This document shows, piece after piece, positions 27,563-36,130 of a DNA stretch of 64,000 bases. The stretch's first letter is position 1, and the number at the start of each line of letters is the position of its first letter. Origin of the DNA: JAYZAP01 sp964645285. GTDB lineage: Bacteria; Pseudomonadota; Alphaproteobacteria; JAAXGF01. The stretch covers positions 1-64,000 of the forward strand of contig CAZYDR010000003.1 of assembly GCA_964645285.1 (NCBI GenBank). The letters are read 5' to 3'. Below the pieces are notes generated by a model. That model saw nothing but the letters and a program-made list of their open reading frames with translations. It was not told the origin of the DNA and made no database searches. The position numbers and the translations under genes are program-made.

Positions 27563-27769
27563 GGCGTTTGCTGGGCAATTGCGAGAGGGTGGACGGGCAT
27601 CTCTCCTAGCGCCGTATCTGGGTTTGGTAAAGTCGTCATTGGGAAAATGTAACCAACAAGCCATAAATATGGTTAATAATCGGCTACTTGCAAAGATTTT
27701 CTCTTACCTTGACCGAGCGAATCGTGTATGGGTCAGTGGATTCGTCACGACGGCGACATAATTGGTAAG

Positions 27770-27955
27770 TGGTGCTTGCCCGATGTATGTATCGGTGGGC
27801 AATACGGATAGTAGGAGAGACGCTCGAGCACGGGTGTCCGACTGCGCTGCCAGATTGGGCGCCGCCAAATTGGCGCAATCGGCAGTTACGTCCGGTGATG
27901 CTTTTGAGCGCAACCGGGTGTCGGGGTCAGCGAGGGGTCGCTGACCTATTTTTTG
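27770..27955 (+). ncRNA. Candidate structured small RNA
   Basis: The 415-base gap between the transporter and the next gene contains no convincing CDS but has strong RNA structure on the plus strand. A hairpin with arms TTGCC-CGAT (27776-27784) and ATCG-GGCAA (27791-27802) comes first. A long stem follows, pairing CTGCC/GATT/GCGCC (27847-27863) with GGCGC/AATC/GGCAG (27872-27885). The segment ends in a textbook intrinsic terminator at 27925-27954. The terminator has no plus-strand gene upstream to serve, so an independent small transcript is the simplest reading. I cannot match it to 6S, SRP or RNase P RNA. The 5' end is a guess. Confidence 0.5.
27925..27954 (+). terminator. Rho-independent terminator
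   Basis: GGTCAGCGA (27925-27933) and TCGCTGACC (27938-27946) form a perfect 9-bp stem with a GGGG loop, followed by TATTTTTTG. It faces the plus strand, 24 bases before the small YdcH-like gene. Confidence 0.85.
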
Positions 27956-27977
27956 TTGCTGGGGGGCAAGGCAAAAC

Positions 27978-28175
27978 ATGAGGCAGGCTATGGAGTATGA
28001 CGAAGCGCGCTTGGCGGCGCTACAGCGCAAGCGTCAGTTGTTGGAAGGCGATATCCTCAAGGAACAAAGCTTTGCGGCGCCCGACAACCCGAAACTCTGC
28101 GCGCTCAAAAGTAAGCGGCTGCAGATCATGGACCAGATTGGTCGACTTCAAACCCAGAGCATGCTTGTGACCTAA
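27978..28175 (+). CDS. Small YdcH/DUF465-like protein
   Basis: A 65-residue, almost entirely helical, charged protein: YDEARLAALQRKRQLLEGDI, then PDNPKLCALKSKRLQIMDQI. This is the two-helix pattern of the YdcH (DUF465) family, whose function is unknown. ATG 27978 or 27990 could be the start. It follows the terminator of the candidate small RNA and converges with the molybdoenzyme gene, 14 bases between stops. Confidence 0.65.
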   Translation: MRQAMEYDEARLAALQRKRQLLEGDILKEQSFAAPDNPKLCALKSKRLQIMDQIGRLQTQSMLVT

Positions 28176-28189
28176 TAATAGGCGCCATC

Positions 28190-30505
28190 CTAGCGGGCCA
28201 CCGCGACCGGAGGTTCGAAGGCTTCGACCGCCGGCGCCACGCCGCAGAACTTTTCAATTTCGACCAGCGCGGTATGGGCGCTCGGGCCCTGGCCTAGGCG
28301 CGATGTGCCCTTGTCCAGCGTCAGCACATTGGGATTACCGTGGCGGTCGAGGCCGGCCGGTTGGGCCGGGTCGTACCAGGCTCCGGTGGGCAGAACAATC
28401 ACCCCACGCAGCACCTCGTCGCTTAGGCGGGCGCCGGCGAGACAGGTGCCGCGGTCATTATAAAGACGCACCACGTCGCCATCGATGATGCCACGCGCCG
28501 CCGCGTCGCCTCTGTTGATGAACACCGGCTCGCGCCCGACCACTTTGCCCGCCGTACTGGTAAGGCCACAATCGAGTTGACTGTGGAGCCGCCCTACCGG
28601 CTGGTTCGAAATCATGTGCAGAGGATGGCTCGCCTGGCCGGCGCCGCCGAGCCACTCGGCCGGCTCGAGCCAAGTGGGGTGGCCGGGACAGTCGTCATAG
28701 CCGAAGCCGTCGATGGTTTCCGAAAAAATCTCGATCCGCCCCGACGGGGTCTTCAGGGGGTTCGCCTCCGGATCGCCGCGAAAGGCGCCGAGGCCGACAC
28801 GCTCGCTGTCGTCAAGGGGCAGTTCGATATGGCCGTCGCGCCAGAAATCGTCGAATTCGGGCAACTCGATACGGTGTTCGGCGACCTGCTGGCGAAACAC
28901 GTCATAGAGATGGCACAGCCAGGCGGCTTCGTCACGGCCCTCGGTGAATTGCTCGGCGAAGCCCAGGCGGCCAGCGAGTCCCGAGAAAATCTCAAAATCG
29001 GACCGCGCTTGGCCGCGTGGCTCCACCGCCTTGTGCATGGCGAAAATATGGGAATCGAGATCGGCCTTGCCGATGTCGTTGCGTTCCAGGGCGGTGGTCG
29101 CCGGCAAAACAATATCGGCATGACGGGCCGTAGCGGTCCACCACGGCTCGTGGACCACCACGGTTTCCGGGCGCTGCCAGGCCTCGACCAAGCGATTGAT
29201 ATCCTGATGATGGTGGAACGGATTGCCGCCGACCCAATAGACCATGCGGACGTCGGGAAAGGTCAGTTGGCGGCCGTTGTAATCGACCGTGCCGCTGGGG
29301 TTGAGCAGCATGTCGGCGATGCGGGCCACCGGGATATGGCTCTCGACCGGGTTTTCGCCCTTGGCCATGGCCAGGCCGAAAAGCGTCTTGACCGGGTTGC
29401 CCACGGCGCTCATGGACGCATAACCATAGCCGACGCCGCCGCCGGCCAGGCCGATCTGGCCGAGCATGGCGGCCAGCACCGTGGCCATCCAGAACGGCTG
29501 CTCGCCGTGATCGCCACGCTGCAGCGACCACGACATGGTAATCAGGGTGCGCTGGCCGGCCATGCGCCGGGCCAGGCCACGAATATCGTCGGCCGGGATG
29601 GCGGCAATGTCCGCCGCCCAGTTGACATCCTTGGGCAGGCCGTCGCTTTGGCCCATGAGGTAGGGCAGAAAGCGGTCAAAGCCGACGCAATGACTGGCCA
29701 GAAAAGTCTCATCATGGAGGCCTTCACTCACCAGAGTATGGGCCAGGCCGAGCATCAGCGCCGTGTCGGTGTTGGGCCGGGGCGCCAGCCACTGAGCCTC
29801 AAGGAAGTCGGCGGCGTCACCGCGCACGGGGCTGATATTGACGAATTCAACGCCGTTATTGCGGCAGCGCCGCAGCCAGTCGCGGCTCACATGGCGGCCG
29901 ATACCGCCGACGTTGACCTGGGAATTCTTCAAGGGGATGCCGCCGAACATGACCATCAGTTCGGTGTTATTGGCGATCACCGGCCACGGCGATTGGGTCG
30001 CCATCAGGGGCAGGAACGGCACGCCTAGCACATGCGGCATAATGGCCTGAGCGGTGGCGGTGCTGTAGCTTCCCACCGAATAACTGAAGCCGCCGGCCAT
30101 GTTGAGAAAGCGGTTCATCTGGCCCTGGGCCTGATGGAATTTTCCGGCGCTGGCCCAGCCGTAGGAGCCGGCGTAAATCGCCTGATTGCCGTAATCGCGG
30201 CGCACCCGGTCGACTTCGCCGGCGACCAGATCGAGGGCCTCATTCCACGACACCGCCACGAAGGGCTCGGCGCCGCGCCCGCCGCCATGATTTTCGGGCC
30301 CTCGTTCGAGCCAACCCTTGCGCACCATGGGCTGGTCGACGCGGCAACGGTGGTCGACCGCGTCGGTCAGCGACTGGCCGATGGCCGACGGGTCCGGATC
30401 GGCCGGATCCGGGTGGATGGCGACGATGCGGTCGTCGGCGACCTCCACGTCGTAGGGGCCCCAATGGGTAAATGTGCGGCTGCGGGTGCTCGGGACCTTG
30501 TCCAT
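28190..30505 (-). CDS. bisC: Molybdopterin oxidoreductase, biotin/DMSO sulfoxide reductase type
   Basis: A 771-residue type III (serine-liganded) member of the DMSO reductase family. The N-terminus has no Cys cluster for Fe-S and no Tat signal, so a cytoplasmic BisC-like protein is expected. The Mo ligand is probably S119 in YAGSYGWASAGKFHQAQGQ. Other family blocks are YSTATAQAIMPHVLG, VYWVGGNPFHHHQDINRL and the C-terminal MISNQPVGRLHSQLD. BisC-type enzymes reduce biotin sulfoxide or methionine sulfoxide, while periplasmic TorA/DorA relatives respire TMAO/DMSO. Absence of a signal argues against a respiratory role. It is followed by MscS, with 22 bases between. Confidence 0.88.
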   Translation of the reverse strand: MDKVPSTRSRTFTHWGPYDVEVADDRIVAIHPDPADPDPSAIGQSLTDAVDHRCRVDQPMVRKGWLERGPENHGGGRGAEPFVAVSWNEALDLVAGEVDRVRRDYGNQAIYAGSYGWASAGKFHQAQGQMNRFLNMAGGFSYSVGSYSTATAQAIMPHVLGVPFLPLMATQSPWPVIANNTELMVMFGGIPLKNSQVNVGGIGRHVSRDWLRRCRNNGVEFVNISPVRGDAADFLEAQWLAPRPNTDTALMLGLAHTLVSEGLHDETFLASHCVGFDRFLPYLMGQSDGLPKDVNWAADIAAIPADDIRGLARRMAGQRTLITMSWSLQRGDHGEQPFWMATVLAAMLGQIGLAGGGVGYGYASMSAVGNPVKTLFGLAMAKGENPVESHIPVARIADMLLNPSGTVDYNGRQLTFPDVRMVYWVGGNPFHHHQDINRLVEAWQRPETVVVHEPWWTATARHADIVLPATTALERNDIGKADLDSHIFAMHKAVEPRGQARSDFEIFSGLAGRLGFAEQFTEGRDEAAWLCHLYDVFRQQVAEHRIELPEFDDFWRDGHIELPLDDSERVGLGAFRGDPEANPLKTPSGRIEIFSETIDGFGYDDCPGHPTWLEPAEWLGGAGQASHPLHMISNQPVGRLHSQLDCGLTSTAGKVVGREPVFINRGDAAARGIIDGDVVRLYNDRGTCLAGARLSDEVLRGVIVLPTGAWYDPAQPAGLDRHGNPNVLTLDKGTSRLGQGPSAHTALVEIEKFCGVAPAVEAFEPPVAVAR

Positions 30506-30527
30506 GATATCTCGCCTTGGTTGGGTG

Positions 30528-31700
30528 TTATTGGTTGGCTGTGGGGGTGGCGGGCTCCGGCGCCGCGCCGGGATAGGGCTCGGGGCGACCGAAAGGAAGT
30601 TTCTCTACATAGAGCGAACTCGACGGGAAAGCGAACGCCGCACCGTTACCCTCGACGATCGCCTTAACACGATAGGCTAGTTCTTCCTTGATTATCATCC
30701 ACTTGCCCCAGTCCGTGGTCTTGGTAAAGCAGTAGAACATGATATCGATGGACGAATCGTTGAACGAGTCCACATTGATCAGGGTGGTGGCCTTGGCCGG
30801 GTCGGTTTCGAAATCGTCGCTGCCCCGTACGTAGTCGTTGATGGCGCAGACCACCGCCTTGAGCTGGCCTTCGGTTGAGCAGTATTGCAGGCCGATCACC
30901 CAGTAGATGCGGCGATTGGTCATACGCGAGAAATTAATCACCGCGGCGCCGCCCAGCATGGCGTTGGGAATGGTTACCAGGGCCTTGTCGAACCGCCGTA
31001 TCTTGGTGGTGCGAAAGCCGATCTCCTCGACCGTACCTTCTACATCCGGGGTGCGGATCCAGTCGCCCTTCTCAAACATGTGGTCGAGGAAGATGGCGAT
31101 GCCGGAGAACAGATTGGATATGAGGTTCTGGGCGCCGAAAGCCACGGCCATGCCGACCAGGCCGAGACCGCCAAGCACCGCCGCGACGTTGAAATCCCAC
31201 TCTTCCAGCACTGCTACAACGCCAAGACAGGCGATGACGAACTTGCCCAGTTTGGCGAAAAACTCGCGCAGGCTGTCGCGCGGGCCGTCGGTACCGAACA
31301 GGCCAGTCAGCTTGTCGAGCAGGAACGACAGCGGCTCGACGCAGCGATAAAGCGTCCAAAAAATCGTGAAGGCGATGAGCGAGCGCACCACCCTGTCGAG
31401 TAACTGGTTGACCACGTCCGGAACCGGCGCCACCTGGCTGGCGGCGTAGATGCCGATGACCACGAAAACGAACCGCAGAGGTTCCTCGATAGTCTCCAGA
31501 ATTTCGTCGTCGAGACCCGACGCGGTACGCCTCGTGATCGTCTTGATGGTGCGGATGATGAATCGCGAAAACAGCCGCCGGGCGAACAGAAAAACGAAAA
31601 ACACGACCACGGCCAACAGTACCTCGCCGAGTCCGACACCTAAAATTCCGGTCGACCATACGGCGTTAACTTGTGCCCAGAAGCCCTCAATCGTGTCCAT
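30528..31700 (-). CDS. Mechanosensitive channel of the MscS family
   Basis: A 390-residue membrane protein. Hydrophobic helices lie near residues 20-42, 74-95 and 107-125, followed by the pore helix region AVLGGLGLVGMAVAFGAQNLISNLFSGI, the TM3 glycine/alanine pattern of MscS. The beta domain has FEKGDWIRTPDVEGTVEEIGFRTTKIRRFD and TIPNAML. It releases solutes on hypo-osmotic shock. It is upstream of, and in the same direction as, the BisC-type gene, which is likely coincidental. Confidence 0.9.
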   Translation of the reverse strand: MDTIEGFWAQVNAVWSTGILGVGLGEVLLAVVVFFVFLFARRLFSRFIIRTIKTITRRTASGLDDEILETIEEPLRFVFVVIGIYAASQVAPVPDVVNQLLDRVVRSLIAFTIFWTLYRCVEPLSFLLDKLTGLFGTDGPRDSLREFFAKLGKFVIACLGVVAVLEEWDFNVAAVLGGLGLVGMAVAFGAQNLISNLFSGIAIFLDHMFEKGDWIRTPDVEGTVEEIGFRTTKIRRFDKALVTIPNAMLGGAAVINFSRMTNRRIYWVIGLQYCSTEGQLKAVVCAINDYVRGSDDFETDPAKATTLINVDSFNDSSIDIMFYCFTKTTDWGKWMIIKEELAYRVKAIVEGNGAAFAFPSSSLYVEKLPFGRPEPYPGAAPEPATPTANQ

Positions 31701-31771
31701 CGCTTATACCCGTCATTACACTAACCAACTGCCGTCATCGGTGCTGATGGCGGTGCTGTCAGCACGGCATT

Positions 31772-32356
31772 ATGGCACAACCCAGCGCTCACGCTATTAA
31801 CCTCGCGAAACCCGCTATGGTTAAGGCCTATAGGGGATTCGTGATTAGGGAAGAATATCGATTTGGGCATGAAAAATGGATTTTTTTGGACAGAGTTCGC
31901 TTGCCGACGCTGTCGATCATCCAGTCGACCCTGGACAATAGTGGCGACCTGCCCAAGAGCGGTAAGTTAACCGTGCGCAGCGTCATCGAACGCTGGGCTA
32001 TGGAAGATTGGGTGCGCTGGGAAATTCCCGAGCAGAAGATCGCCGCCACCGGCTACTACGAGGTGTTTCTTGGCTATTGGAAGCGTTAACACTTCCAGCT
32101 TGCGCTCAAGGACATCCCGGCCATGCCGACGGCTACCCTGGTGCCCTATCGCGCCGAGACCATGACATAGACCGTGACGAAGTTCTACGATTCCTTCGGC
32201 GTTGATATGGAGCCCGAGGAGTTCAAGATCGTCGAGGCGCCCAAGACCTCGGCCAAGATCGACAAGATGGCCGAGACCACGGTCGATGAGGTCGCTACCT
32301 TCTGGAGCATCCTGAGTCTAGCACTACCGGTCAAGGAACCGCCGGCCAAGAGCTAG
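31772..32356 (+). pseudogene. Unknown protein with internal TAA and TAG
   Basis: One continuous frame from 31772 is interrupted by TAA (32087-32089) and TAG (32168-32170), and then continues as FYDSFGVDMEPEEFKIVEAP to 32356. The codons across the stops look coding (GYYEVFLGYWKR, then HFQLALKDIPAMPTATLVPY), so this is probably one gene of about 190 residues with two nonsense changes. I recognise no domain. It has no signal or membrane segment. It could be two short real genes, but neither alone has a good ribosome-binding site. Confidence 0.45.
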
Positions 32357-32382
32357 CGCGTGACTAGAAAACCTGTTGCCCT

Positions 32383-32776
32383 TTACAGGGGCGTCAGGTA
32401 GCGCGTCGCCATCCAGCTGCCGTCCACATTGACCACTTCGCCGGAAATAAAGCGGGCGTCGTCGGAACAGAGAAATGCCACCACCCTAGCGATGTCGTCG
32501 GGCGTGCCGACGCCCATGGGCGTGGTCTTGATCATGGTCTTCTGGAACCACGGGTCCTCGCGAATGTTGCGCGCCGTCAGTCACATCGCTTATCAAGGCC
32601 TCGGCGCGGCCCTCGCCGCCGGCGATCAGCATCGCCGTCTGGTCGAGTTCATCGGCCTCAGTATCGACTGCCAGAACGGTAGCGCCTTCACTTGCCAGAC
32701 GTCGCGCAGTGGCTCGCCCGATGCCGCCCGCGGTCCCGGTGACGATAGCGGTCTGGCCTTTAAATTGCCCTATCAT
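32383..32776 (-). pseudogene. Short-chain dehydrogenase with internal deletion
   Basis: The N-terminal part (from 32776) reads MIGQFKGQTAIVTGTAGGIG, with the TGxxxGxG NAD(P)-binding motif, up to SDVTD near 32585. The C-terminal part, in another frame, reads TARNIREDPWFQKTMIKTTP, then GTPDDIARVVAFLCSDDARF and ISGEVVNVDGSWMA, the normal SDR ending. The middle of the enzyme, including the Ser-Tyr-Lys catalytic triad, is missing (about 100-130 residues). The ATG overlaps the stop of the acyl-CoA synthetase gene (ATGA), so it was the last gene of that operon. Deletion or assembly collapse are both possible. Confidence 0.8.
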
Positions 32777-34920
32777 GTGACGACCAGCGCATCTACCGCA
32801 ACGCAGCTCTCTGGACCAACGATCAGCGGATTGATGTCGATTTCGCCGAAGCAGTCGCCGAGCGTTGCCGCCAGTGCCGACAGTTGCGCCGCCGCCCGGC
32901 ATAGCCCGTCGATATCCGCCGGCGGCGCTCCCCGGACACCATCGAGCAGAGGCCTGAGCGCTAGGCGATCGACCATGCGCCGGGCCCAAGCCGCATCGAA
33001 GGGCGGCAGGGCAAAGACCGCGTCGCCGATGGTCTCCGCGTGGACGCCGCCGGTGCCGATCATGACGATAGGGCCGAACTGGACGTCGGTGATGACACCG
33101 AGGATCATTTCGACCCCAGCTGCGGCCATGGGGCTTAACGCCACCTGACTGCCCAGCCGCGTTGCTAGGTCGCTGTAGGCGGCGCCTACGGTATCACCGT
33201 CGCTGAGGCCAAGATGAACGCCGCCAACCTCGGTCTTGTGAGCGATGGCCGGCTCGGCGGTTTTGAGCGCCACCGGATAGCCCACATGGTTGGCGGCGGT
33301 CACTGCGCCTTCACGGTCACTGACAATGATCGTGGGGATGGTGGGTATGGAAAAGTCATCTAGCAATGCCATGGCGGCAGCGGTGTCGAGAGCACCACCA
33401 TTCAGGCGCTGGCGCCAGTGTGCGGTAACGTCATCGGCTACGATGGGCGGCGTCATGGCTGGCCGGGCGCGGTGGTCGTGGTATTCGAACAGGCAGCGCA
33501 CCCCTTCGAGGAAGCTGCTAATGCCGTCGAGCACGGGAATGCCCTCTCGGGTCATCTCAACCACTAGGGGATCGGTGCCGGTGCCCTGGTGGTTGGAGAC
33601 CAGGAACACCGGCTTGCCGGTATTTGCCTGGGCGCTGCTGAGGAAGTTGCGGTACTCGGACCACACGCCACCGCCCGGTGAGCGGTCACCGATCATGGCG
33701 CCNNNNNNNNNNNNNNNNNNNNNNNNNNNNNNNNNNNNNNNNNNNNNNNNNNNNNNNNNNNNNNNNNNNNNNNNNNNNNNNNNNNNNNNNNNNNNNNNNN
33801 NNATCATGGCGCCGAGGCAGCCGACGACGGTCTCGGTGTAGTTCTCTCTGGTGTCCCAAGCGTCCAGCGGGTTGACTGCCGGCAGGCCGGGACCGAGTAG
33901 GGGTTTCATGGTTGCCAGGGTTTCCGGCGCCAGATCACTGAACGGCACCCCGGCGTCATCGGCAAGATCGACGAGCAAGGCTCTCTCGCCACCGGAATCG
34001 TGGATCGTTGCCAGGCCGCCCGGCCCGGCCCGGTGGGGCTGGGCGAACATGGTCAGCGCGGTCGCCAGTTCGTCGATGGCATTGACCCGCACCACCCCAT
34101 AGCGGTCGAATAACGCTTCGTATGCGGCGTCATTGCCGGCCATGGCGCCGGAGTGGCTTTGCGCCATGCGGGCGGCGGTCTCGGTGCGCCCGAGCTTAAC
34201 GGCGACAATGGGGATGTCACGTGCGCTGGCTTTCTCAAGGCCGTCGATGAAGCCTTCCGGATCACGCACAGTCTCGATGAACAACCCGATCACCTCGGTC
34301 TCGGGCATTTCAATGGCAAAATCCAGGTAGTCGGCGGCGGTGACGGCCAGTTCTTGGCCGGACGAGACCATGAGGCTGTACTCAAGGCGTTCGTCACAGT
34401 CGCCCATGACTGCGAAGGCCGAGCCCGAGTGGGAAATCAGCGCGATGTTGCCGGACCGATGGTTGTCGCGGGTTTTGAAGCCGCAGACCCGCACCTGGTC
34501 GGCGAAATTGTAGAACCCCATGCAGTTGCCGCCACATAGCTTGAGCCCGGCCTCGCGCGACTTCGCGCGGGCACGCTCGACCAGGCGGGGCTGGACGTCA
34601 CCCTCGAGATAAAGGCTCGAAAAGATCACCGCCGCCGGGGTCTCCATGGCAATGGCCGCATCGAGCTGTTCCTCGAGACGCTGGTTGCCCACCGACAGGA
34701 CGGCGAGATCGACCGGGCCGGGTAGGTCATTGAGGTCTGCAAAGCAGGCCACGCCCTCGATTTCGTCATAGCGCGGGTTGATCGGGTAGATGGCGCCGCC
34801 GAAGCCGCCATCGAGCAATTGGCGCATGATCTGCTGGCCGACACTATGTTCGCGTGCCGAAGCGCCGACAACGGCGATGGATTTGGGGCGCAGTAGGGGG
34901 TCGAGATGGTGGCCGGCCAT
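32773..34920 (-). CDS. NDP-forming acyl-CoA synthetase (acetate-CoA ligase family), with gap
   Basis: About 680-715 residues. The N-terminal CoA-binding Rossmann domain reads LRPKSIAVVGASAREHSVG. The succinyl-CoA-ligase-like second domain has LISHSGSAFAVMGD and KLGRTETAARMAQSHSGAMA. The C-terminal ATP-grasp domain has YPVALKTAEPAIAHKTEVGG and VQFGPIVMIGTGGVHAE. The reaction is acyl-CoA + NDP + Pi to acid + NTP + CoA. A run of 100 N (33703-33802) interrupts the middle. The frame is the same on both sides. It sits in an operon with a GcvT-like protein, two flavoenzymes and an SDR, so the substrate is probably an unusual organic acid. Confidence 0.85.
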   Translation of the reverse strand: MAGHHLDPLLRPKSIAVVGASAREHSVGQQIMRQLLDGGFGGAIYPINPRYDEIEGVACFADLNDLPGPVDLAVLSVGNQRLEEQLDAAIAMETPAAVIFSSLYLEGDVQPRLVERARAKSREAGLKLCGGNCMGFYNFADQVRVCGFKTRDNHRSGNIALISHSGSAFAVMGDCDERLEYSLMVSSGQELAVTAADYLDFAIEMPETEVIGLFIETVRDPEGFIDGLEKASARDIPIVAVKLGRTETAARMAQSHSGAMAGNDAAYEALFDRYGVVRVNAIDELATALTMFAQPHRAGPGGLATIHDSGGERALLVDLADDAGVPFSDLAPETLATMKPLLGPGLPAVNPLDAWDTRENYTETVVGCLGAMXXXXXXXXXXXXXXXXXXXXXXXXXXXXXXXXXXGAMIGDRSPGGGVWSEYRNFLSSAQANTGKPVFLVSNHQGTGTDPLVVEMTREGIPVLDGISSFLEGVRCLFEYHDHRARPAMTPPIVADDVTAHWRQRLNGGALDTAAAMALLDDFSIPTIPTIIVSDREGAVTAANHVGYPVALKTAEPAIAHKTEVGGVHLGLSDGDTVGAAYSDLATRLGSQVALSPMAAAGVEMILGVITDVQFGPIVMIGTGGVHAETIGDAVFALPPFDAAWARRMVDRLALRPLLDGVRGAPPADIDGLCRAAAQLSALAATLGDCFGEIDINPLIVGPESCVAVDALVVT
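33703..33802. other. Assembly gap of 100 N
   Basis: A run of exactly 100 N inside the acyl-CoA synthetase gene. The same 11 bases, ATCATGGCGCC, end the left contig and begin the right one. Joining on that overlap would remove 111 bases, a multiple of three, and keep the gene in frame. The gap may therefore be smaller than shown or even negative. Confidence 0.95.
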
Positions 34921-34930
34921 AAATGCAGTC

Positions 34931-36130
34931 CTAATGGTCGTCGGGCGGGGTCGCGGTCCGTCGCGCGGGCTTGAAGAAGGGGCGCTCGACGATGCGACAG
35001 GCGGCTCTGACCTTCTCCCACTTGAGTTCCTTCTGGACGTAGACGTCGGCCCACAGCCCCTCGGTCTTGGTATGGAACGGTGTTTCCAGCATGGCCAGGG
35101 CGATGTTTCGCTTACAGGTCGGCGACCAAAGGGCCGACGTTACCGCGCCGACATCCCTGCCGCCGCCGCCGTAGTAGATCAGCGCCTGATGGGCCGGCTT
35201 GTTACCAGCGACATCGAGACCGACCAGGCGATAGCGCGACGAGACGGCTTCGTGCTCGTGCAAGAGCGCCCGGCGGCCGTTGAAATGGCCCTTGTTGAAA
35301 TTGACCATCCAGCCCAGGCCGAGCTCGAAGGGCGAGCGGCCTCGGGTATCGCGAAGCGCCTGGTCGGCGGCTACGAAGTCGGTGTTGGTGGCGATGAAGC
35401 CGGCCTCGATGCGCACCATGTCAAGCGCTGCCGAGCCGCTGGGTTTGAGGCCGTGGGGCTCGGCCCCGGCGGCCATGATGCGGTCCCAGAGGAATTCCGC
35501 ATCGCCGGCATCAACCCACAGCTCAAAGCCCAGGTCGCCGCTGAAGCCGGTACGGGTGACGGTCAGCTTGATGCCGCCAAGGTCGAAGTCGGCCATGTCG
35601 AACGGCTTGAGTTCGGCTACGCTGGTTAGCTGTAGCTCCTTGAGAATGGCGCAGGACGTGGGTCCCTGAAGGGACAGCCCGGCAATCGCGTCGGTGACGT
35701 CCTCAATGATCACGTCAAAGCCGATGGCCGAATCCTTGAGCCATGGCAGATGGCGCTCCTGGGCATTGAGGCGGAATTCGTTAGCGCTAAAGCGAAACAG
35801 GGTGCCGTCGTCGATGACGTGGCCGGCATCGTTGCACCACACTGTATAGGACACCAAGCCGGGCGCCAGCTTGCTCATGTTACGGGGTAGCAGGCGATTG
35901 AGATAACCTTCCGCGTCCGGCCCGGCAATGCGGTATTTGGTCATGGGCGAGACGTCGAACAGGGTCGCCGCGTTGCGCATGGCGAAATACTCCTCCTCGA
36001 CGTTGGTGAAGGTGTTGACCGTGGCGTAGCCCGCCCAGCGCGACCAGTCATGGCCTTTGATCAGGGGCGCGATGCGCGAATAGAACGGCGTCTGCAGGGT
36101 CTGGGTGAAGGTCCTTGGTTGCTGGCTCAT
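34931..36130 (-). CDS. GcvT-like aminomethyltransferase family protein
   Basis: A 399-residue folate-binding protein of the GcvT/DmdA family. Typical blocks are NVEEEYFAMRNAATLFDVSP, GYLNRLLPRNMSKL, VTRTGFSGDLGFELWVDAGDAEFLW and ALDMVRIEAGF. The C-terminal barrel has ELGLGWMVNFNKGHFNGRRAL. Known members move a methyl or aminomethyl group to tetrahydrofolate (glycine cleavage, DMSP demethylation, O- or N-demethylation). The start at 36130 overlaps the stop of the upstream flavoenzyme gene by four bases. Linked with two flavin oxidoreductases, it suggests demethylation of an unknown compound. Confidence 0.85.
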   Translation of the reverse strand: MSQQPRTFTQTLQTPFYSRIAPLIKGHDWSRWAGYATVNTFTNVEEEYFAMRNAATLFDVSPMTKYRIAGPDAEGYLNRLLPRNMSKLAPGLVSYTVWCNDAGHVIDDGTLFRFSANEFRLNAQERHLPWLKDSAIGFDVIIEDVTDAIAGLSLQGPTSCAILKELQLTSVAELKPFDMADFDLGGIKLTVTRTGFSGDLGFELWVDAGDAEFLWDRIMAAGAEPHGLKPSGSAALDMVRIEAGFIATNTDFVAADQALRDTRGRSPFELGLGWMVNFNKGHFNGRRALLHEHEAVSSRYRLVGLDVAGNKPAHQALIYYGGGGRDVGAVTSALWSPTCKRNIALAMLETPFHTKTEGLWADVYVQKELKWEKVRAACRIVERPFFKPARRTATPPDDH

